Source: Chitinophaga pinensis (GTDB lineage: Bacteria; Bacteroidota; Bacteroidia; SXHM01). Taken from it: a stretch of DNA of 19,528 nucleotides. Below the pieces are notes generated by a model. That model was given only the letters and a program-made list of their open reading frames with translations, searched no databases and was not told the DNA's origin. This document shows, piece after piece, positions 16,201 through 19,528 of this stretch (the stretch's first letter is position 1; each line of letters begins with the position of its first letter). The stretch covers positions 1 through 19,528 of the forward strand of contig CAMDBK010000022.1 of the NCBI GenBank assembly GCA_945889235.1, in the 5' to 3' direction. The position numbers were made by a program, and so were the translations under genes.

Positions 16201-16319
16201 ACAGCAAACACATCTTCTCTGCCTTTGAAAACAGATTTTATTAGTCGAATTTTTTCTTGAAGTAGATTATCAATCATTAAAAAATTTAATATGCCTTTAT
16301 ATTTCTCTGAAAACTTCAT
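13290..16319 (-). CDS. TOTE-type conflict-system protein: archaeo-eukaryotic primase domain fused to a superfamily 2 helicase
   Basis: A 1009-residue protein. The N-terminal region (about 20-250) matches the primase domain of TOTE conflict systems: FKGREDVFAVRWE (31-43), catalytic acidic motif I-V-A-D-F-D (Asp114, Asp116) and the G-G-H-V-W-I-F-F motif with His150. A connector follows (about 290-370). The helicase core has Walker A APPGSGKT (395-402), DECHH (488-492), L-T-A-T-P (513-517), T-G-Q-F-F-G-E-G-T-D-L-Q (653-664) and Q-Y-I-G-R-V-Q-R (683-690). A C-terminal part of about 270 residues (from about 740) matches nothing I know. Such proteins are predicted to recognise and process invading nucleic acid. 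The start is ATG 16319; Met15 (16277) is an alternative. The DNA looks more AT-rich than the left part. It is divergent from the GNAT/HTH pair. Confidence 0.88.
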   Translation of the reverse strand: MKFSEKYKGILNFLMIDNLLQEKIRLIKSVFKGREDVFAVRWEQEKKNGYMLAYFYDPYLYRAHKMKGGTFQNYKDKTYLKLTDQEIAKHLNGEQLIGVYPLLQDNTSNFIVADFDEANWADDARKFLKACNAKNIPAYLERSRSGNGGHVWIFFDQPYPAIRSRKIFISILEQSGAFSLFDRSSSFDRLFPNQDFLSGKGLGNLIALPLFKKTLEQGNSCFIDSETMQPIHDQFEFLKNINRVSISELDKFYQSVSTSTISALPKATNGKLVIALSNEARISRDGMTTPLINFLKEELNFTSTEFIIKKKIGRTTFGTERYFKFVEETENEVVVPRGFTGKLLRFCRENKIEHDFVDERNKLKAIPFSFNAKLREHQQAVIETISKKDLGVIVAPPGSGKTIVALKIISEKQQPALIIVHRKQLVDQWTERIETFLGIPKNEIGKIGQGKSKVGNKITIATIQSLAKELDKPEAENITTAFGTIIIDECHHIPAVTFRNTIAKLQTFYLYGLTATPFRKYNDGKLIFIHLGEVISEIKPSEISTAQQAKIIIRNTELDVPFNSKTDQFETLSKILIHDSARNKFILEDVTRELKIGKKVVIITERKEHIDSLNQYLKQSYETITLSGDDSESNRTSKWKILKEGNYQVLITTGQFFGEGTDLQNANCLFLVYPFSFEGKLIQYIGRVQRSEVTPTIYDYRDIKIDYLNKLFLKRNTFYRKIDKQATLFDEPTEEITDTSTITIDRQIKIQIEQLEFHYGSVVFKHFIPELETELEFEIENLEVRPEFEILKPYFAKALKSKNVKVDIHAEFENEKLISQLATSHDVEKINREVIEGVKFTFVSKNILGKSLLQNENLLDINQIQGENKNTLYSSGEELLEDILKRGNFKHHKQLRFLSQRHDRSTLKIRFVLSPFSFVFLMTGKEQFHIILETLDTEEATYLWHFAKDKSTLKMKLKAIDQHLNIIRNKGRQVFLESQPTNFCRILHDYSDEKKGFIVWKGLLEEQVY

Positions 16320-16324
16320 TTTAA

Positions 16325-16359
16325 TTAAGGAAATTCGTGAATTTGCACGATTTCCTTAA
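16325..16359. promoter_or_regulatory. Inverted repeat ahead of the TOTE gene (possible operator)
   Basis: TTAAGGAAATTCGTG (16325-16339) faces CACGATTTCCTTAA (16346-16359): a 14-base match with one bulged T. It begins 6 bases upstream of the TOTE protein's ATG on its coding side. It could be a repressor site for that gene or an mRNA leader hairpin. Confidence 0.45.
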
Positions 16360-16364
16360 TTTAA

Positions 16365-16399
16365 TTATACAATTTGTATAAATTATACATTTTGTATAA
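16365..16399. promoter_or_regulatory. Two tandem 17-base palindromes, probable operator of the GNAT/HTH pair
   Basis: TTATACAATTTGTATAA (16365-16381) and TTATACATTTTGTATAA (16383-16399) are each inverted repeats of TTATACA/TGTATAA and start 18 bases apart, close to two helical turns. They sit directly upstream of the -7-like TATCTTTG at 16410 and would cover the -33 region. The natural candidate to bind is the HTH protein of the same operon. Confidence 0.65.
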
Positions 16400-16409
16400 T
16401 TATTATTTG

Positions 16410-16417
16410 TATCTTTG
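16410..16417 (+). promoter_or_regulatory. -7 promoter element (TATCTTTG) of the GNAT/HTH operon
   Basis: TATCTTTG matches TAnnTTTG and ends 3 bases before ATG 16421. A TTTG at 16391-16394 is only 15 bases away, shorter than the usual 19 to 21, so the -33 assignment is weak. The transcript would start at or very near the first ATG. Confidence 0.45.
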
Positions 16418-16420
16418 CTG

Positions 16421-16936
16421 ATGATGAAAGTAAAAATACTTAAAATAGATAGTAAGGATTTAATTGATGCTCAAATAATAAATGGCAAGGGATTTACTTT
16501 ACCATCGATTCAGGATGGATGGAGGTTTAATTTTCCCAGACATGCTAAGGATAAAAGTGCTCATACTTATGTTTTAATTGCAGAGGAAACTCCTGAGAAT
16601 ATTGAAGGATGCCTGATTTATAAAATGAGACATGAACTGGAGCCTTATATGGCTTATATTGAAATTGCTCCCCATAATAAAGGAGATGAAAAGAAATATG
16701 ATTGGGTCGCTGGTTGTTTGATTGCATTCGCTTGTAGGCTTAGTTTTGCATTAGGGAGTGGGGAATACAGAGGATGGTTAGCTTTTGATGTTCAGGAGCA
16801 AAACGAAAAAGACCAGGAAAAACTAATGACTCTGTATAGCAGAAAATATAAAGCCCGGAAATTTTCTGAAACAACAATGTATATTTTGCCGGAGGACGGA
16901 GAAACCTTAATCGAAAAATATTTAGAAGCAACTTAA
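16421..16936 (+). CDS. GNAT-fold protein, probable toxin of a GNAT/HTH pair
   Basis: About 171 residues from ATG 16421; ATG 16424 is equally possible, and a TTG at 16415 lies within the promoter motif. The C-terminal two thirds have the GNAT acetyltransferase pattern: strand YIEIAPHNKG (about 79-88), then a helix V-A-G-C-L-I-A-F-A-C-R-L-S-F-A-L-G in the acetyl-CoA pyrophosphate-binding position, strand G-W-L-A-F-D-V, and the end helix/strand L-Y-S-R-K-Y-K-A-R-K-F...T-M-Y-I. The classic Q/R-x-x-G-x-G/A loop is degenerate and lengthened by a few residues. GNAT toxins (TacT, AtaT) acetylate charged tRNAs; whether this one does is inference from pairing with an HTH gene 11 bases downstream. Toxin-first order is as in HigBA modules. 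AT-rich. Confidence 0.65.
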   Translation: MMKVKILKIDSKDLIDAQIINGKGFTLPSIQDGWRFNFPRHAKDKSAHTYVLIAEETPENIEGCLIYKMRHELEPYMAYIEIAPHNKGDEKKYDWVAGCLIAFACRLSFALGSGEYRGWLAFDVQEQNEKDQEKLMTLYSRKYKARKFSETTMYILPEDGETLIEKYLEAT

Positions 16937-16947
16937 AATTTATATCA

Positions 16948-17466
16948 ATGAAAACTCAATCAAATAAAGAAAAAAAGATTTCTGCAACTACTGTGGAATT
17001 AGAGGAAAGTAAAATTTGGAATGATACTAAGATGAAAAGTCTAAGAGAATTCATTTTGACAGAATCTAAGAAACAATCACCAGAGAGAAAATTAAGAAAT
17101 GATTTACTTGCGATTAAATATCAAATGGAGGATTATATAGAGAATGAGAATATTGAAAATGAAATGCTAATTCTTGACTTTGTAAAATTATATTTAAAGT
17201 CATTAAATATTACACAACGGAAATTAGCAAATGTGTTTGAAATGAAAGACACAAATTTGTATAAATATCTGAAAGGAGAAAGAAAGTTAAATACTGATAT
17301 TGTTTTCAAATTAAGTTCTTTTTCACATACACCACCGGAACTTTGGTATTATATTCAAACGAAGAATGAACTATATGCTTTGAGAAAAAAGAAAACACAA
17401 TTTGTAAGATATAAGAAGTATGATTATAAAAATTTTATATCCATTTCTGACAAGGTAAGAGTTTAA
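16948..17466 (+). CDS. HigA-like XRE-family HTH protein, probable antitoxin/repressor
   Basis: A 172-residue protein, 11 bases after the GNAT gene. The first 75 residues are charged and probably flexible or helical (E-S-K-K-Q-S-P-E-R-K). An HTH of the lambda-repressor/HigA kind lies at about 80-145: F-V-K-L-Y-L-K-S-L-N-I-T-Q-R-K-L-A as helices 1-2, the recognition part M-K-D-T-N-L-Y-K-Y-L-K-G-E-R-K-L, and the HigA-typical P-P-E-L-W-Y-Y-I-Q-T-K-N-E-L end. The tail is basic. It probably binds the tandem palindromes at 16365-16399 to repress its own operon, and its long N-terminal arm could contact the GNAT protein. Very AT-rich with many AAA/AAT codons, consistent with acquired DNA. The antitoxin role is inferred. 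Confidence 0.7.
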   Translation: MKTQSNKEKKISATTVELEESKIWNDTKMKSLREFILTESKKQSPERKLRNDLLAIKYQMEDYIENENIENEMLILDFVKLYLKSLNITQRKLANVFEMKDTNLYKYLKGERKLNTDIVFKLSSFSHTPPELWYYIQTKNELYALRKKKTQFVRYKKYDYKNFISISDKVRV

Positions 17467-17625
17467 TACATTAGTTCAATGACAAATAAGATAGACTAAA
17501 AGTGAATATTTTATATCACCTTGTTTAGTTTAAGATAAAACTGCTGAAGCATTACTGAAACATTTTTGTCTTCTACTGTCACCTAACGTCTCTTAATGAA
17601 AAGCGTAAACCCTTGATAAACAAGA

Positions 17626-17656
17626 AGAGGCGTAAAACTCAGTGTTTTACGCCTCT
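17626..17656 (-). terminator. Rho-independent terminator, copy 2 of the repeated unit
   Basis: A perfect 13-base stem (AGAGGCGTAAAAC at 17626-17638, GTTTTACGCCTCT at 17644-17656) with a 5-base loop, followed on the minus strand by TTCTTGTTT. It differs from copy 1 (13146-13177) by paired substitutions that keep the stem intact. It would end transcription coming from hipA. Confidence 0.8.
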
Positions 17657-17658
17657 AT

Positions 17659-17680
17659 TGTGGAGGTCGCGAGCGAATTC
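17659..17680 (-). repeat. Direct repeat copy 2: tRNA 3'-end-like putative attachment site
   Basis: The first 17 bases are identical to 13180-13196. Here the tRNA resemblance runs further: on the minus strand GAATTCGCTCGCGACCTCCA includes part of a T-loop (CGAA) as well as T-stem, acceptor CGCGACC, discriminator T and CCA. The sequence upstream of it on the minus strand does not complete a tRNA. It lies 76 bases downstream of the hipA stop and probably marks the junction between two integrated elements. Confidence 0.65.
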
Positions 17681-17755
17681 GAGGCTACTCTCACATGCGA
17701 TTCGTTACCAACAGCATGTAGCATTCTTCCCATACTGACGAAGCGTTAACGAAAT

Positions 17756-19015
17756 TTATAAGTGTTCAAAGGCATTACTGATTTTATCTTGTTCAGATTT
17801 GGATAGCCCTAAATCCTGTGCTACTTTTCTCCAATCTCTCACAGAACCTTTTATTGTATTTATTATTTCCACTGCCTTTGGCTTATCAACTCGAAAATAT
17901 TCTGCAACACTCAATGCTAACTCTAAATCAAGAGCGTTATCTTTTTCTGAAATATTCAAGCTTAATCCGGTTCCAAATTCATTTGGATTGATATCATACG
18001 CTGGGGATAATCTCCACCCTTTTTCTGTCAACAGGAAACCATGATTACGCAAGTGGTCGTCCGTGTTTTTCACACAGATATAAAATACTATGCGCCTCCA
18101 TATTTCTTCAAGGTCTGCATTCACATCTGCACCATTTTTCATGAGAAACTCTGCTATTTCAAGGTAGCTAACCCCTGTACCATGCCCATCCCCATCTTTA
18201 TATCCGAGCATAGTCATTGCTGATGCAAAATGGATTCGCTCTCCATTTTCATTTCTGTCAAACCTTTTTGTGAGGAAAGTATAATAGCTGTTGTTGAAAT
18301 TTTTAACAGTGCTTTCAGCAACAGTTAGTCCCGACATTTCAGCGAGTTTGTTTACAACCATTTCCCACCCCCCTATATCTTTAGTGTCCTTAATGCTTGG
18401 AAATTTTGCTATCCATAGATTGTTCTTAGCGTCAGAAACACTGGCTTTAGGTCTTGCTCCCCCCAGGGAAGAACCAGGAGCAATAAGTAAATTAATCCAT
18501 TTTATTAATTCTTCGTCATTAGAATTATCTTCTTCAAATTTCTTGCTTGCATATTCCAGTTCCCTGAGTGATGTCCATGGCGGTGAGGCCATATCTTTGT
18601 CATTATTCAGGAAGTCTCCTTCTACATTTAATTTATAGCGAAGCCCACCCATGCGATGACCATCATATACCCCAAGCAAAAAATCTGATTCATGTAAGTT
18701 TTTTGCCGGACGATTTTCTCTTCTTGCTAAAGCAGCTTCTTTTCGTTCCATAAGTACTCGCCCCCAACGGTCTGGACAGGAATCTAAGAAAACTCCGAAA
18801 TTCATTTTTTCTTCATTTGGAAAATAACGCCCTGAATAAAGCTGTAAATCTGGGTCTATTTGATACGTTAAACCTGATTTCAGCCAATCATCAGAATATT
18901 CAAAAGAAAATACCTCGTTCCCTTTTGCCGGAATAACAGCAAGAGTTCCCATTAGCATAGGCTCTTTGAGACTCTGCCAATGTGCATAAACCAATATTTC
19001 TTTTTTTACATTCAT
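17756..19015 (-). CDS. hipA: HipA-type serine/threonine kinase toxin
   Basis: A 419-residue protein, close to the usual 430 to 440. HipA kinases phosphorylate translation factors (GltX in E. coli) and cause growth arrest or persistence. Landmarks: an N-terminal subdomain with F-L-D-S-C-P-D-R-W-G-R (77-86); the nucleotide-loop G-S-S-L-G-G-A-R-P-K (181-190), with Ser183 at the place of the regulatory autophosphorylated Ser150 of E. coli HipA; catalytic-type Lys204 in I-A-K-F; the catalytic loop N-T-D-D-H-L-R-N-H-G (317-326); and the metal-binding D-I-N-P (341-344). All key residues are present, so it looks active. Its ATG overlaps the hipB stop (ATGA). The terminator of the tRNA-like repeat unit lies downstream. 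Confidence 0.93.
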   Translation of the reverse strand: MNVKKEILVYAHWQSLKEPMLMGTLAVIPAKGNEVFSFEYSDDWLKSGLTYQIDPDLQLYSGRYFPNEEKMNFGVFLDSCPDRWGRVLMERKEAALARRENRPAKNLHESDFLLGVYDGHRMGGLRYKLNVEGDFLNNDKDMASPPWTSLRELEYASKKFEEDNSNDEELIKWINLLIAPGSSLGGARPKASVSDAKNNLWIAKFPSIKDTKDIGGWEMVVNKLAEMSGLTVAESTVKNFNNSYYTFLTKRFDRNENGERIHFASAMTMLGYKDGDGHGTGVSYLEIAEFLMKNGADVNADLEEIWRRIVFYICVKNTDDHLRNHGFLLTEKGWRLSPAYDINPNEFGTGLSLNISEKDNALDLELALSVAEYFRVDKPKAVEIINTIKGSVRDWRKVAQDLGLSKSEQDKISNAFEHL

Positions 19016-19308
19016 TTACTGTTTCTTTTAGGTGCTCTTTCTTTTACTACCAATTCTGCATCTTGTAGTTTTCTTCCCAACTTATCATCAGCTGCTACTT
19101 TTAACAAATCTTTGTCGAGACCAATGACAAATAATACTTGACCGTATATGCCCATAGCTACGCTTGGTGCACCTTTTTCCACTTGCCATAAGGTTGAGCG
19201 ACTGATATTTGCCCTTTCTGCTACCTGTTCAGTGCTTAATTTTCTCCTTAACCTTGCCAGTTTAATATTATCCCCAAGTTCTTTTAAAACCCTGTGAGAA
19301 GATGGCAT
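19012..19308 (-). CDS. hipB: HipB-type XRE-family HTH antitoxin/repressor
   Basis: 98 residues from ATG 19308 (M-P-S-S-H-R-V-L-K). An upstream in-frame start at 19353 would lie ahead of the predicted transcription start, while Met codons at 19341 and 19332 remain possible. The HTH runs through LGDNIKLARLRRKLSTEQVAERANISRSTLWQVEKG, typical of HipB/Cro-like repressors, followed by a dimerisation helix region and a basic tail (K-E-R-A-P-K-R-N-S-K). It overlaps hipA by 4 bases and should both neutralise HipA and repress the operon, probably through the imperfect palindrome at 19367-19382. The next gene upstream is the integrase. Confidence 0.88.
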   Translation of the reverse strand: MPSSHRVLKELGDNIKLARLRRKLSTEQVAERANISRSTLWQVEKGAPSVAMGIYGQVLFVIGLDKDLLKVAADDKLGRKLQDAELVVKERAPKRNSK

Positions 19309-19350
19309 AAGTAATATTTTTTTCTTATACATAATGTTCATAATTTTGAA

Positions 19351-19381
19351 CAAAGATAATCAATTTGTTTGAAATTGCAAA
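19351..19381 (-). promoter_or_regulatory. Promoter of hipBA (Bacteroidota -33/-7 type)
   Basis: On the minus strand TTTG (19381-19378), exactly 19 bases, then TATCTTTG (19358-19351), matching the Bacteroidota housekeeping consensus TTTG-N19-TAnnTTTG without mismatch. Transcription should begin near 19345, which supports a hipB start at or after 19341. Confidence 0.8.
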
Positions 19382-19382
19382 C
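19367..19382. promoter_or_regulatory. Imperfect palindrome over the hipBA -33 box (possible HipB operator)
   Basis: GTTTGAAATTGCAAAC, with GTTTG/CAAAC arms, overlaps the -33 TTTG, so a bound repressor would block RNA polymerase. Assignment to HipB is inferred from position. Confidence 0.45.
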
Positions 19383-19397
19383 ATTATGACAAAAATA

Positions 19398-19526
19398 CTA
19401 TTTTCCAGCGATTCCATCATTCAATTTCTGAGCTGTATCAGATAATATCTTTTTTGTCACCTGCGCATATACCTCCGTTGACTTGATTGAGGTATGACCC
19501 AACCATTGTGACACAGTCTTAATTCC
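19398..19526 (-). CDS. Tyrosine recombinase (integrase), C-terminal end only
   Basis: The open frame runs in from the right edge and ends at TAG (19398-19400). It reads G-I-K-T-V-S-Q-W-L-G-H-T-S-I-K-S-T-E-V-Y-A-Q-V-T, then a helical tail. This is the active-site end of tyrosine recombinases: L-G-H with the conserved His, and the nucleophilic Tyr in E-V-Y-A. The tail is of the type seen in integrases of Bacteroidota mobile elements. 43 residues are visible; the family is normally about 300 to 420 residues, so most of the gene is outside. It is in the same direction as hipBA. It is the likely agent of integration at the tRNA-like repeats. Confidence 0.88.
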   Translation of the reverse strand, partial: GIKTVSQWLGHTSIKSTEVYAQVTKKILSDTAQKLNDGIAGK

Positions 19527-19528
19527 CA

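Noticed and set aside
16415..16420. TTG start for the GNAT gene
   Set aside because: The TTG lies within the TATCTTTG promoter motif; ATG codons at 16421 and 16424 are better starts.
17467..17625. Small gene between the HTH gene and repeat copy 2
   Set aside because: No frame of meaningful length or plausible start was found on either strand; the stretch looks like AT-rich non-coding DNA.
17659..17735. Complete tRNA gene on the minus strand at repeat copy 2
   Set aside because: Only the 3' end (T-loop part, T-stem, acceptor, discriminator, CCA) is recognisable. Upstream sequence lacks an anticodon arm and a matching GGTCGCG 5' acceptor; the TCGCAT at 17700-17695 pairs poorly and is far too close.

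Overview
The window reads as chromosomal DNA of a member of the Bacteroidota. Support comes from two proteins with type IX secretion (T9SS) C-terminal sorting domains (one type A 'YPNP' domain, one gliding-motility/CHU_C type B domain), a DUF2851-type protein, AT-rich intergenic DNA, and a promoter upstream of hipBA that matches the Bacteroidota -33/-7 consensus TTTG-N19-TAnnTTTG exactly. No genus can be assigned from the sequence alone.

Left part (1 to about 13.1 kb): ordinary chromosome with a small toxin-antitoxin pair. It starts with the 3' end of a cyclophilin gene on the plus strand, followed by a bidirectional terminator. Everything after that up to 13.06 kb is on the minus strand. First comes a ParE/RelE-like toxin with its antitoxin. 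Then, in transcription order from high to low coordinates, there is a tightly packed run: a large T9SS PKD-repeat adhesin-like protein, a DUF2851 protein, a small PspC-domain membrane protein, a potassium channel with an RCK domain, an RmlD-like NAD(P)-dependent reductase, a membrane-anchored helix-hairpin-helix protein, adenine phosphoribosyltransferase, an acyl-CoA dehydrogenase and a T9SS type A secreted protein. Gaps are often 0 to 50 bases. An exported protein of unknown function (12240-13064) stands apart with its own terminator. The RmlD-like gene carries an in-frame palindromic repeat that adds about 14 residues.

Right part (about 13.14 kb to the end): accessory DNA. Two copies of one composite sequence, in the same orientation and about 4.5 kb apart, each consist on the minus strand of what looks like the last 15 to 22 bases of a tRNA gene (ending CGCGACC-T-CCA, most like a tRNA-Cys) followed by a rho-independent terminator. 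This is the expected footprint of elements that integrate at a tRNA 3' end and push the old 3' end and terminator outward. The segment between the copies holds a 1009-residue TOTE-type primase-helicase conflict protein and a divergent two-gene unit of a GNAT-fold protein plus a HigA-like HTH protein, which is a probable toxin-antitoxin pair. To the right of the second copy lie hipA and hipB and the C-terminus of a tyrosine recombinase with its catalytic His and Tyr, which runs off the window. My reading is two tandem small elements that used the same tRNA site: an integrase-hipBA element, and an older neighbour carrying the TOTE protein and the GNAT/HTH pair with no integrase of its own in view. 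If this is right, an intact tRNA gene on the minus strand lies just beyond the right edge.

The island's genes look like genome-conflict cargo: anti-invader helicase, persistence kinase and toxin-antitoxin. The left part supplies envelope, adhesion, ion transport and nucleotide-salvage functions.
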